The position numbers were made by a program, and so were the translations under genes. 64,000 nucleotides of DNA from Streptomyces caniscabiei (GTDB lineage Bacteria > Actinomycetota > Actinomycetes > Streptomycetales > Streptomycetaceae): assembly GCF_014930365.1 (NCBI RefSeq), contig NZ_JABXWI010000029.1, positions 32,247 through 96,246 on the forward strand. The letters run 5' to 3'. Positions 7,681 to 16,164 of this stretch are shown one piece after another. Position 1 is the stretch's first letter. Each line of letters starts with the position of its first letter. The notes under the pieces were generated by a model, which did not search any database, was not told the origin of the DNA, and worked only from the letters and a program-made list of their open reading frames with translations.

Positions 7681-8283
7681 TTACTTGCCGGAGGTCTTCG
7701 CGGCCTTCGCGGCTTTCGCGGCGGCTTTCATCTCCTGTTTGTGGGCGCGGACCTTCGCCAGGGACTCGGGTCCCTTGATGTCGGCGACGGAGCGGAAGGA
7801 GTCGGGGTCGCCGTAGGAGCCGGCGGCTTCGCGCCAGCCGGTGGGCCGGACGCCGAGCTGCTTGCCGAGGAGGGCCAGGAAGATCTGGGCCTTCTGGTGG
7901 CCGAAGCCGGGGAGGGATTCGAGGCGGGAGAGGAGTTCCTCGCCGGTCGTCACGTCCTGCCAGACGGCGCTCGCGTCCCCGTCGTAGTGCTCGACGAGGT
8001 ACTGGCACAGCTGCTGGATCCGCTTCGCCATGGAGCCCGGATAACGGTGGACCGCCGGTTTGGTGGAGAGCACCGCGACGAAGGACTCCGGGTCGGCCGC
8101 CGCGATCTCATGGGCGTCCAGGTCGGTCGCGTCGAGGCGTTGGGCGATGGTCCACGGGCCCTTGAACGCCCACTCCATCGGTACTTGCTGGTCCAGCAGC
8201 ATGCCGACCAGTGCGGCGAGGGGGCTCCGGCCGAGGAGGCCGTCCGCCTCTGGGTCCTGGGCGAGGTGCAGGGTGACGTTCAT
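7681..8283 (-). CDS. HhH-GPD base-excision repair DNA glycosylase
   Basis: A 200-residue protein of the HhH-GPD superfamily found in actinobacteria. The region LAALVGMLLDQQVPMEWAF (about 20-38) matches the helix that opens the glycosylase fold. The helix-hairpin-helix is LESLPGFGHQKAQIFLALLG (about 122-141), followed by KQLGVRPTGW. The catalytic Asp of the family is not obvious in its usual place, so substrate and even activity are uncertain. The C-terminus is an Ala/Lys tail (KAAAKAAKAAKTSGK), as in other DNA-binding proteins of the genus. ATG 8283. Confidence 0.88.
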   Translation of the reverse strand: MNVTLHLAQDPEADGLLGRSPLAALVGMLLDQQVPMEWAFKGPWTIAQRLDATDLDAHEIAAADPESFVAVLSTKPAVHRYPGSMAKRIQQLCQYLVEHYDGDASAVWQDVTTGEELLSRLESLPGFGHQKAQIFLALLGKQLGVRPTGWREAAGSYGDPDSFRSVADIKGPESLAKVRAHKQEMKAAAKAAKAAKTSGK

Positions 8284-8328
8284 GCCCCGATGATCACCCG
8301 TCGACCGGCCGGCCGCAGCCCGGTGCCG

Positions 8329-9288
8329 TCACGGGCGCCAGTAGCCCAGGGCGTGTACGCGGTGCTTGGACAGGCCCAGTTCCTTGCGGAAGTACGCCGC
8401 CAGGGATCGCGTCGTCGCCGTGTCGCAGGCGATCCAGACGTACGGGGCGGGGGTGCCGGCGAGGAGGGCGGGGGCGTCGGTCTTCACCTGGGTGATCAGG
8501 CGTGCGCCGGCGTCCTGGCGGGGGACCGGGCGGAAGTCGTGGTGGGAGGGGTCGAGACGGAGAGGGAGTCCGCCCGCGCCGGGGACGGAAAGGAGGAGGG
8601 CGGGGGCCGCCTCTCGGTCCCTGTCCCCGGCGGCGATTGTCGTGCCGCCGGGGACAGGAGTGTCGGCTCCGCGCCCGACCTCGACCGTGGACGCGGCTGT
8701 GTCCGGCGACCCGGTCTCGACCCCAGCCGCCGTACCGGCCTCCGCTCCCGCCGCCGCTTTCGCCCCCGCCGCCTCTTCCGGCTTCGCCTCCGACGCCTCT
8801 TCTGACTCGGACTCCGCCGGTGTCTCGAACCAGATCGTCGTCGGGGTGGAGGGGAGGGCGGTGAGGAGGGAGTTGATGGCGGGGAGGGAGGCCGGGTCGC
8901 CGATGGCGAGGATGTGGGAGGGGGTGGGGTCGGGGTCGGTGAAGCCGGTGCCGTGGACCGTGGCCTCGATGGTGTCCCCCGGCTTCGCGGCACGGGCCCA
9001 GTCGCTGGCGTGGCCCTCGTGCAGAGCGAACTCCAGGCTGAAGGTGCCGACGGCCGGGTCGGGGTCGACCAGTGTGTACGCCCGCTGGTGCGGTTTGCCG
9101 GCGGCCTCGAACCAGAGGCGGACCCACATCGTCGGGTGGACGCCCGTCACCGCGAGCATGCCGCCGTCGGTGAGGTGGACCCGGCGGTAGTGCTCGGTGA
9201 CTTGTTCCGCACCGGTGACCGTGAAGACGAAGTCCTTGCCGCGGAGCAGTTTGAGGACCGCCCCCTCCCAACCGTGCCCCTGCCCCAT
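8329..9288 (-). CDS. Siderophore-interacting FAD protein (SIP/ViuB type)
   Basis: An NAD(P)H-flavin oxidoreductase that releases iron from imported ferric siderophores. The N-terminal FAD domain contains QRAYTLVDPDP (flavin-binding RxYT motif) and the C-terminal SIP domain has PAPYVWIACDTATTRSLAAY and KHRVHALGYWRP. Between them is an unusual Glu/Ala/Gly insertion (ESEEASEAKPEEAAGAKAAA and following, about 60 residues). ATG 9288 is preferred; a GTG at 9321 would lie 7 bp from the iron box with no room for a ribosome site. The gene diverges from the acylase gene across that box, so iron repression through DmdR/IdeR is expected. Confidence 0.92.
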   Translation of the reverse strand: MGQGHGWEGAVLKLLRGKDFVFTVTGAEQVTEHYRRVHLTDGGMLAVTGVHPTMWVRLWFEAAGKPHQRAYTLVDPDPAVGTFSLEFALHEGHASDWARAAKPGDTIEATVHGTGFTDPDPTPSHILAIGDPASLPAINSLLTALPSTPTTIWFETPAESESEEASEAKPEEAAGAKAAAGAEAGTAAGVETGSPDTAASTVEVGRGADTPVPGGTTIAAGDRDREAAPALLLSVPGAGGLPLRLDPSHHDFRPVPRQDAGARLITQVKTDAPALLAGTPAPYVWIACDTATTRSLAAYFRKELGLSKHRVHALGYWRP

Positions 9289-9328
9289 GGCTTCTGCACC
9301 CTTCACGTACGCTTTGATCACAGATTGC

Positions 9329-9347
9329 TTAGGTGAGGCTAACCTAA
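9329..9347. promoter_or_regulatory. Iron box (DmdR1/IdeR operator)
   Basis: TTAGGTGAGGCTAACCTAA is a 19-bp near-palindrome matching the actinobacterial iron-box consensus. It sits between the divergent siderophore-interacting protein gene and the acylase-acetyltransferase pair, so one regulator could repress both directions when iron is plentiful. Confidence 0.93.
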
Positions 9348-9367
9348 ATCACAGGCGGGACATAGAG

Positions 9368-11704
9368 ATGCGGGACAGTGACGGTGTGCGGGGACGGGCT
9401 CGGGGGAGCGATTCGAGCCATGCGGAGTATGGGATTTTCCGTGACGCCTGGGGCATTCCGCACCTGCGCGCCGCCGACGCCCGTGCCCTCGCCCACGCCC
9501 AGGGCCGGGTGACCGCCCTCGACCGGGCCTGGCAGCTGGAGGTCGAACGCCACCGCGTCCAGGGCACCTCGGCCGCCTTCCTCGGCGAGGACTCCCTCGG
9601 CTGGGACCGGTTCGCGAGACGGGCTCGTCTGGAGGACACGGCGCGAAGAGGCTTCGCCCGGCTGGAGAACACGGACCCGGAGAGCGCCGACTGGGTCCGC
9701 GCGTACGTGGAGGGCGTGAACGACGGACTCGTCGCGGGAGGTCGGCGCGCGCCGGAGTTCGGTCGCGTCGGGCTCGCGCCCGGGCGCTGGGAGGCCTGGC
9801 ACCCCCTCGGGGTCTGGCTCGCCACGCACATCCTGTTCGCCGGGTTCCCCGCCAAGCTCTGGCGCGAGGAGGCCGTACGGCATCTCGGCGCCGACGCGGT
9901 CGGGCTCTTCGCCACCGACGGGCCCGCCACCTCCGGCAGCAATGGCTGGCTCGTCGACGGGTCCCGGACGACCACCGGACAGGCCGTCATCGCCGGTGAC
10001 CCGCACCGGTTCATCGAGGAGCCCGGGGTCTATCAGCAGATCCACCTCTCCTGCCCCGAGTTCGACGTCGTCGGCCTGGCCGTCCCCGGCCTGCCCGGCA
10101 TCGCCCACTTCGGTCACACCGGCGACGTGGCCTGGGCCATCACCAACGCCATGGCCGACTACCAGGACCTGTACCGGGAGCGGCTGCGGTACAGGGCCGG
10201 CGATGGGGAGGGGAACGGGGATGGGCACGGGGGCGGGGACGGGGGTGTCGTCGAGGCGCTCGATCCCGATGGGGTGTGGCGGGCCGTGCACAGGCATGTG
10301 GAGGTCATCGAGGTCGCGGGCGGGGAGCCCGTCGAGGTCGAGGTGATCGAGACCGCTCGGGGACCGGTCGTCATCGGAGGCCTCGACTCCGCCGCCCCGG
10401 CCGACGACCTCGCATCGGTCGGCCCCCTCAGCCTCCGGTATCCGCCCCGGGTCACCGAGGACCTCGGGATCGGGGCGCTGCTGCCGCTCCTCCGGGCCCG
10501 TGAAGTCGCCGACGTGGACCGGGCGTTCGACCGGTGGGCCGAGCCGGTGAACGTCGTACAGGCCGCGGACACGCGGGGCGGGGTGCTGCACCGTGTGGCG
10601 GGCCGGGTTCCGGTGCGGAGCCGGGACAACCGCGCGCGGGTCGTCGCGGCCTGGGAGCCGGGGCACGAGTGGGAGGGGTGGCACGAGACGCCGTACGGCT
10701 CGTTCGAGGACGGTGTCGCGGTGATGGCCAACCAGCGTGGTCCGGCGACCCCGTTGGGCGTCGAGTTCGCCCCGCCGCACCGAGCGGAACGGATCCGCGC
10801 CCTGCTGGACGAGAAGCGGGTGTGGTCCGCGGCGGACATGCCCACGATCCACATGGACACCCATCTGGCCTCCGCCGAGCCCCTGTTGAGGACGGTGGCC
10901 GCTGTCGCGATGCGGGGACCGGCGGGGGGATCGGCGGGGGGATCGAAGCTCCTCACACCGGCCGCGGCCGCGCTCTGCGAGCGGCTGTCGCGCTGGGATC
11001 GGCGGATGGAGGCCGACAGCGTCGACGCGGCGGAGTACGCGGCGCTGCGGGGGGCCGTCGTACGGCGGCTCGCCGCGGAGCCCGCATTCGCGGCGCTCGC
11101 GGTGCCGCCGGCGTATCCCGAGGTCTTTCGGCCGTGGCTGTCGCTCACCGTACGGATCGGGTTCGCGCTCGAACATCTGCTCAGGGCCGAGGAGTTGTAC
11201 GGGATCGACCGGGTCGCCGTGGTGCGGGAGGCACTGGAGGAGGTCGCCGGCGGCGAGTCGGGACGCTGGGGCGACAGCCACCGGCTCGTGCCGTGGCGCG
11301 CGCTCCCGGACGTCGGCACGGACGTCGGCACGGACGTCGATACCGGCGTCGGCACGGACGAGGGGCCCGGTGACGGCACCCACGGCCGCCCGCACCTCGC
11401 CCCCGAGCCGGGGCTCGCCGGTGATCACGACTGTGTGCTCTGCACCTCCGCCGTTCCCGGCATCACCGACCTCAGCGCCCGTGGGCCCGCCGCCCGGTAC
11501 GTCTGGGATCTCGCCCGGCGCGAGGACAGCCTCTGGGTGGTGCCGTTCGGGGCGTCCGGCGTCGGCGGGTCCGCCCACCACCGCGACCAGCTGCCCCTGT
11601 GGCTCAGGGGCGATCTCGTACCGGTCGTCACCGACTGGGACCGGTTCACCAAGGACGACGACACCGACCGCGGCAGCAGCGAGGAGAAGCGCCATGACCG
11701 TTGA
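9368..11704 (+). CDS. Penicillin acylase family Ntn-hydrolase in an iron-controlled siderophore cluster
   Basis: A 778-residue member of the penicillin/acyl-homoserine-lactone acylase family. These proteins self-cleave to expose an N-terminal Ser; here the site is SGSNGWLVDG (Ser near residue 195). The alpha chain begins FRDAWGIPHLRAADARALAHAQG, also typical, and beta-chain features include GIAHFGHTGDVAWAITN and HMDTHLASAEP. No clear secretion signal is seen in the first 25 residues. The ATG at 9368 follows the iron box by 20 bp. The next gene overlaps it by 11 bases. Context suggests hydrolysis or remodelling of a hydroxamate siderophore amide rather than antibiotic degradation. Confidence 0.9.
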   Translation: MRDSDGVRGRARGSDSSHAEYGIFRDAWGIPHLRAADARALAHAQGRVTALDRAWQLEVERHRVQGTSAAFLGEDSLGWDRFARRARLEDTARRGFARLENTDPESADWVRAYVEGVNDGLVAGGRRAPEFGRVGLAPGRWEAWHPLGVWLATHILFAGFPAKLWREEAVRHLGADAVGLFATDGPATSGSNGWLVDGSRTTTGQAVIAGDPHRFIEEPGVYQQIHLSCPEFDVVGLAVPGLPGIAHFGHTGDVAWAITNAMADYQDLYRERLRYRAGDGEGNGDGHGGGDGGVVEALDPDGVWRAVHRHVEVIEVAGGEPVEVEVIETARGPVVIGGLDSAAPADDLASVGPLSLRYPPRVTEDLGIGALLPLLRAREVADVDRAFDRWAEPVNVVQAADTRGGVLHRVAGRVPVRSRDNRARVVAAWEPGHEWEGWHETPYGSFEDGVAVMANQRGPATPLGVEFAPPHRAERIRALLDEKRVWSAADMPTIHMDTHLASAEPLLRTVAAVAMRGPAGGSAGGSKLLTPAAAALCERLSRWDRRMEADSVDAAEYAALRGAVVRRLAAEPAFAALAVPPAYPEVFRPWLSLTVRIGFALEHLLRAEELYGIDRVAVVREALEEVAGGESGRWGDSHRLVPWRALPDVGTDVGTDVDTGVGTDEGPGDGTHGRPHLAPEPGLAGDHDCVLCTSAVPGITDLSARGPAARYVWDLARREDSLWVVPFGASGVGGSAHHRDQLPLWLRGDLVPVVTDWDRFTKDDDTDRGSSEEKRHDR

Positions 11705-12398
11705 GGAGAAGAAGACGTCGCAGGGGCAGCGGGATCCGCAGGAGCACCACGGCTCTCAGGAGCACCACGCCCCTCGGGGGACGCGGGGGTCCGCCGTGCC
11801 GTACGCCGATCGCGCGGCCGTGCATGAGCAGGTGGTGGACGGGTTCGGGGCCGTGCGGATCCTGCCGTTGGACGCCGGGGCCGATGCCGCGGTGGTGCAC
11901 GGCTGGGTGCGGGAACCGAGGGCCGCGTTCTGGGGCATGAACGGGCTCACGCAGGAGCAGGTGCGGGAGGTCTACGAGGGCATGGACGCCTTCGACACGC
12001 ACCACGCCTATCTCGCGGTGCGCGACGGCGAGCCCGTGGGGCTGCTGCAGACGTACGAGCCGGAGGCCGACCGGGTCGGCGAGTGCTACGACGTCGAGCC
12101 GGGGGACATCGGCGTCCACGTCCTGCTGGCGCCCGCCGGGGACGGGGGAGCGCGGCCGGGGTGGTCGTCCTCGGTGCTGGCGGCCTTCACTGCGTACGTG
12201 TTCGCCGGGCTGGGCCGGCGGCGGGTCGTCGTCGATCCGGACGAGCGGAACGAGAAGGCGATCGCGCGGTTCACCCGCCAGGGGTTCGAGGCCGGGCCGG
12301 TCGTCGTGCTGCCGGAGATCGATCTGCCGGAGGTGTATCTGCCGGAGAAGCGGGCCCGGTTGGCGTTCCTGCGGCGGGAGACCATGTTCGGCAAGTAG
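11694..12398 (+). CDS. GNAT acyltransferase, IucB/AlcB siderophore-biosynthesis type
   Basis: A 234-residue acyl-CoA transferase of the family that acylates N-hydroxylated amines in siderophore biosynthesis. The core runs AAFWGMNGLTQEQVREVYEG, HAYLAVRDGEPVGLLQTYEP, then RRRVVVDPDERNEKAIARF (acyl-CoA pyrophosphate loop region), ending with ARLAFLRRETMFGK. The first 35 residues are a low-complexity Gln/His/Glu extension. The ATG overlaps the acylase stop by 11 bases, giving translational coupling and placing the gene under the iron box. Substrate is unknown. The stop codon lies in the first unit of an 18-bp tandem repeat. Confidence 0.88.
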   Translation: MTVEEKKTSQGQRDPQEHHGSQEHHAPRGTRGSAVPYADRAAVHEQVVDGFGAVRILPLDAGADAAVVHGWVREPRAAFWGMNGLTQEQVREVYEGMDAFDTHHAYLAVRDGEPVGLLQTYEPEADRVGECYDVEPGDIGVHVLLAPAGDGGARPGWSSSVLAAFTAYVFAGLGRRRVVVDPDERNEKAIARFTRQGFEAGPVVVLPEIDLPEVYLPEKRARLAFLRRETMFGK

Positions 12399-12434
12399 AC
12401 CGTGTTCGGCCAGTAGACCGTGTTCGGTCAGTAG
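12381..12434 (+). repeat. Three 18-bp tandem copies, each ending in TAG
   Basis: Three adjacent 18-bp units (ACCATGTTCGGCAAGTAG and two close variants) start inside the last codons of the acetyltransferase gene. Each unit repeats the final codons plus the TAG stop in frame, so the mRNA ends with three successive stop codons. Replication slippage is the likely source. Confidence 0.85.
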
Positions 12435-12462
12435 TTCGGGTGGTGGGCGTAGCCTCGGGCGG

Positions 12463-12966
12463 ATGACTCCCGAAGACCTCATAGCGCACTACGAGTTGGA
12501 GCCCATACCGCGCGAGGGCGGACGTTTCCGTCAGACGTGGGCCGGGCCCGAGCGGGGCGACGGGCGGCCCGAGGGGACCGCGATCGTCGCCCTGCTCACC
12601 ACCGAGCCCGGCGACTACTCCGCCCTGCACCGGCTGCCCGGCGACGAGATCTGGCACTTCCACCTCGGCGATCCGCTCCGGATGCTGCTGCTCCTACCGG
12701 ACGGTTCCTCGCGGACCGTCGTCCTCGGGCCGGACGTGCTCGACGGGCAGCACGTGCAGTACGTCGTGCCCGCGGGGACCTGGATGGGGGCGCGGGTTCC
12801 GGGCGGTCGTACCGGCGAGGGCGGTGGTGGCGGGGGCTGGACCTTGTTCGGGTGCACGATGGCGCCGGGGTTCACCTTCGAGGGGTACGAGCACGGGGAC
12901 GCGGCGGAGCTGGCCCGGCTGTACCCGGAGCGGGCCGCCGAGATACGGGAGCTGGGGCGGGCGTAG
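12463..12966 (+). CDS. Cupin-fold protein, DUF985 type
   Basis: A 167-residue protein matching the DUF985 cupin family. It begins LIAHYELEPIPREGGRFRQTW, which is diagnostic, followed by TTEPGDYSALHRLPGDEIWHFHLGDPLRMLLL with the metal-binding His cluster. The glycine-rich loop GRTGEGGGGGGW is an expansion. The C-terminus (FGCTMAPGFTFEGYEHGDAAELARLYPE) is also typical. Cupins of this family bind small ligands or sugars; the substrate is not known. It stands alone between the siderophore operon and the copper gene, with ATG at 12463. Confidence 0.9.
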   Translation: MTPEDLIAHYELEPIPREGGRFRQTWAGPERGDGRPEGTAIVALLTTEPGDYSALHRLPGDEIWHFHLGDPLRMLLLLPDGSSRTVVLGPDVLDGQHVQYVVPAGTWMGARVPGGRTGEGGGGGGWTLFGCTMAPGFTFEGYEHGDAAELARLYPERAAEIRELGRA

Positions 12967-13073
12967 GGGCGGGGCCGACAGACAGGGGGCGGATCGCGTT
13001 GAACGCGGCGTTCGTGGTGTGCGTACCTGTTCGAGGAGTCCGAGAGCCGGCGACCGTGGATCCGGAGCACTAC

Positions 13074-15197
13074 GTGGACCGAGGCAGGTACAGCGACCCA
13101 GTCGACGGCAGGACCGGGGGCTGGGACGAAGGCAGAGTTCGAACCCGTGATCGGGGCGAGGCGCGCGGCCGGGACAGGGGCGCGCGGCGACACCCGGGAA
13201 CCGGCGGGTGGGGGCGCGCGGTCCGGCGTCTGGTGCTGCTGGGTGTCGTGCTGCTCCTGAGTCTCCTCGGCGGGACGGGGACCGCGTCCGCGCACGCCGC
13301 GCTCAAGGGCAGCGATCCCGCCGACGGAAGCGTCCTCGACACCGCTCCCCGGGACGTCACCCTCCGCTTCACCGAGTCGGTGAGCCTCCTGGAGGACTCC
13401 ATCCGCGTCGTCGACCCCGAGAACCGGGCGGTCGACACGGGCAGGCCCGGGCGCGCGGGCGGCCGGGCCGACACGGCTCGGGTCACCCTCCCCACCGGCC
13501 TCGGCGACGGCACGTACACGATCGCCTGGCGGGTGGTCTCCGCCGACAGCCACCCCATCTCGGGTGCCCTGATCTTCTCCGTCGGCGAGCCCTCCGCGAC
13601 CGCCGCGGTCCTCCCGGCCGACCTCACCGAGGACCCCCTCACCGCCTCCCTCTACGACATCACCCGCTACTTCGCGTACGGCGCCCTCGCCCTGCTCATC
13701 GGCGTGACCTTCTTCCTGACGGTCGTGCTCGGCGGGCCCAGCGAGGTGCTGCGCAAGCTGCTGCTGGCCGGCTGGCTGGCCCTGCTGCTGGCCTCGGCGG
13801 TCCTGCTGCTGCTCCGAGGACCGTACGAGCGGGGCAGCGGGATCGGGGCCGCCCTCGACCTCTCCGTCCTGCGCGACACGCTGGTCAGCCGGCCGGGGCT
13901 CGCGCTGCTGGCCCGGCTGGGGCTGCTCGCGCTCGCCGCCGTGCTCCTCGTACGCGTGCGCCGTCAGGGGGAGCGGCAGGAGTGGGGGAAGGGCGCGCTC
14001 GTCTGCGGTGCGCTGCTCTCCCTCGGTCTCGCCGGGACGTGGGCGGCCGCCGAGCACGCCTCGGCCGGTATCCAGGTGCCGGTCGCGATGACGTCGTCCG
14101 TGCTGCACCTGCTCGCCATGGCGGTCTGGCTGGGCGGGCTGACGGCGCTGCTGACCGTCCTGTACCGGGCGCCGCGGACCCTGACGGCCACCGTGGTCGA
14201 CCGGTTCTCGCGGCTCGCGTTCGCCTCGGTCGTCGTCCTCGTCGTCACCGGCGTCTACCAGTCCTGGCGCGGCCTAGGCTCCTGGTCCGCCTTCACGTCC
14301 ACGGCGTACGGGGAGGTCCTCGTCGCCAAGCTGGTGGCGGTGCTGCTTCTGCTGGCGGCGGCGGCGTTCTCGCGGCGCTGGACGGGACGGCTGGGGGCGG
14401 CCGAGCGTGCCGGGGCCGGGGCTGGGGCCGGCCCCGGTGAGTCGACCGCCGAGTCGCGGGGGTCGGTGGGGGCGGCCGTACCGGCGGCGGTGACCGTCTC
14501 GGCGGCGGTGGCGGTGCCGGCGCGGGTGCCCGAGCGAGTGGGAGCCGCCGAGGCCGACGTCTCCTCCTCCGACTCCGCCAACTCCTCTAGCTCTTCCGGT
14601 GCCGCCGATTCCTCCGGCGCCTCAAGCTCCTCCGGGCCCACCGACGGCTCCGGGCCCACCGGCGCCTCCGCCGCACCGGATGACGAGGACGACGCCCCCG
14701 GCGACATGCCGCGCCAAGCGCTGCGGCGTTCCGTGCTCGCGGAGTTCACCGTCGCGGTCGTCGTGCTGGTGATCACCACCGTGCTGACGGGGACCCTGCC
14801 GGGCCGGGCGGCGGCGGAGATCGCCGAGGAGAGCGCGGGCCAGGCGGCGGGCGGGGTCACGGCCTCCTCGTCGGTGGTCCCCTTCGACGTCGGCACCCCG
14901 AACGGTCACGGCAAGGTCCAGATCGACCTCGGTCCTGGGCGGGTGGGCAAGAACTCCGTGCAGGCCGTGGTCTTCGGCCCCGACGACGGCATCGCCACCG
15001 TCCCGGAACTGCGCCTCACGTTCACCCTGAAGTCCCAGAGGATCGGCCCGATCGACGCGAAGCTCACCGATCGCGGCGGCTACTGGGCCACCGACACCCT
15101 CCAGCTCCCCCTGCCCGGCAAGTGGACGATGAAGCTCACGGTCCGCACGACGGACATCGACCAGGTCACGGTGGAGAAGTCGGTACGGGTGAGCTAG
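13074..15197 (+). CDS. CopC-CopD fusion, copper handling membrane protein
   Basis: A 707-residue protein. An N-terminal basic region and membrane helix/signal (RRLVLLGVVLLLSLLGG) are followed by SAHAALKGSDPADGSVLDTA, the CopC domain start whose first His binds copper after cleavage. The next part is a polytopic CopD domain with eight or so helices (about 190-490). Then comes a Ser-rich acidic linker (SSSDSANSSSSSGAADSSGA) and a C-terminal extracytoplasmic beta domain (about 590-707). GTG 13074 is chosen for GGAG 6 bases upstream; a GTG at 13056 is possible. Expected role is copper uptake or tolerance. The low-complexity linker inside CopD is unusual. Confidence 0.88.
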   Translation: MDRGRYSDPVDGRTGGWDEGRVRTRDRGEARGRDRGARRHPGTGGWGRAVRRLVLLGVVLLLSLLGGTGTASAHAALKGSDPADGSVLDTAPRDVTLRFTESVSLLEDSIRVVDPENRAVDTGRPGRAGGRADTARVTLPTGLGDGTYTIAWRVVSADSHPISGALIFSVGEPSATAAVLPADLTEDPLTASLYDITRYFAYGALALLIGVTFFLTVVLGGPSEVLRKLLLAGWLALLLASAVLLLLRGPYERGSGIGAALDLSVLRDTLVSRPGLALLARLGLLALAAVLLVRVRRQGERQEWGKGALVCGALLSLGLAGTWAAAEHASAGIQVPVAMTSSVLHLLAMAVWLGGLTALLTVLYRAPRTLTATVVDRFSRLAFASVVVLVVTGVYQSWRGLGSWSAFTSTAYGEVLVAKLVAVLLLLAAAAFSRRWTGRLGAAERAGAGAGAGPGESTAESRGSVGAAVPAAVTVSAAVAVPARVPERVGAAEADVSSSDSANSSSSSGAADSSGASSSSGPTDGSGPTGASAAPDDEDDAPGDMPRQALRRSVLAEFTVAVVVLVITTVLTGTLPGRAAAEIAEESAGQAAGGVTASSSVVPFDVGTPNGHGKVQIDLGPGRVGKNSVQAVVFGPDDGIATVPELRLTFTLKSQRIGPIDAKLTDRGGYWATDTLQLPLPGKWTMKLTVRTTDIDQVTVEKSVRVS

Positions 15198-15218
15198 GGC
15201 CTGTCCGGCCCGCCGGGG

Positions 15219-16133
15219 TCAGCTCGTGTCGAGAACTCGCCGCATCGTCTCCGCCGCCCTCACGGCCGCGTCGGCGCAGCAGTTGTTGAAGAGGACGTGC
15301 AGCTCGTCGACCTGGTCGGCGGCATTCCGTAACCGCGGTGCCCACGCGGCGAGTTCGGGCTCGGAGTAGGCGTACCGGAAGCGGTCCTCCTTGCTGCCGG
15401 TGCCCCAGGCGGGGCTGCGGCCGTGGAACCGTACGACGGCGAGCTCCGGTGAGGTGACGGGGGCGAGGGGCGGCAGGGAGGACTCCAGGCCCTGGGCCAT
15501 GTCGACCCCGACGGCGACGAAGCCGAGCCGGGCCAGTAACGCCGCCGTACGGTCGGCCTGTTCGCCCCGCCACCACGCCGGGTGCCGGAACTCGACCGAG
15601 ACGGGCCAGCCGGCCGTACGGGCCGCACACTCCTCCAGCACCTTCTCGGCCCCGCGCCCCACCGCTCCGTCCGTCCCGTCCATCCCCTCCGCCCGCCCTC
15701 CCGGTGCGAACCACGGAGGGAACTGGAACAGGACCGCGCCCAGTCGGCCCGCCGTCCGCAACGGCTCGACGGCGTGGGCGAACCGCTCCCAGACCCGGTC
15801 CAGCACGGCGGCGGGGGTCCCACGGCGCAGGGCCCCCGGGCCGAAGGACTCGCGCAGATCGGCGGGGAGGGCCGCCGGGCGGGTCGGGTGGCCGGTGAGG
15901 AGGGAGAACGCCTTGACGTCGAAGCGGAATCCGGGGGGTGTCCGCTCGGCCCACAGCAGGCTGTTGCGGCGGCTGGGCAGGGCGTAGTAGCCGGAGTCCA
16001 CCTCGACGACGGGGAACCGGTCGGCGTAGTAACGGAGTCGGGGCTCGGCGTCGCGGTGGCCGCGTGGATACCAGCCGCTGGCCAGCAGCGCGCGGTCGGT
16101 CCAGGAGCAGGTTCCGACGAGTAGATCACCCAT
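15219..16133 (-). CDS. DUF72 family protein
   Basis: A 304-residue protein of the DUF72 TIM-barrel family. It begins LLVGTCSWTDRALLASGWYP and contains PVVEVDSGYYALPSRRNS, FRFDVKAFSLLTGHPTRP, LGAVLFQFPPWF and the acidic-aromatic VSVEFRHPAWW. The C-terminal VRFHGRSPAWG...FRYAYSEPEL and LHVLFNNCC (family form FNNC) are also diagnostic. The biochemical role is unestablished. It is convergent with the copper gene, with only 21 bp between stops. ATG 16133. Confidence 0.92.
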   Translation of the reverse strand: MGDLLVGTCSWTDRALLASGWYPRGHRDAEPRLRYYADRFPVVEVDSGYYALPSRRNSLLWAERTPPGFRFDVKAFSLLTGHPTRPAALPADLRESFGPGALRRGTPAAVLDRVWERFAHAVEPLRTAGRLGAVLFQFPPWFAPGGRAEGMDGTDGAVGRGAEKVLEECAARTAGWPVSVEFRHPAWWRGEQADRTAALLARLGFVAVGVDMAQGLESSLPPLAPVTSPELAVVRFHGRSPAWGTGSKEDRFRYAYSEPELAAWAPRLRNAADQVDELHVLFNNCCADAAVRAAETMRRVLDTS

Positions 16134-16164
16134 GGGGTGCCGGTTACCCGGAATCGGCCAGGCC

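Noticed and set aside
7048..8805. Open frame of 585 codons on the plus strand across the HhH-GPD and siderophore genes
   Set aside because: It is antisense to well-recognised genes, has Gly/Arg-rich shadow composition and no domain; the minus-strand genes explain it.
9344..11695. 783-codon frame antisense to the acylase gene
   Set aside because: Pro/Arg/Gly/Asp composition mirrors the codon bias of the acylase gene; no motif or ribosome site.
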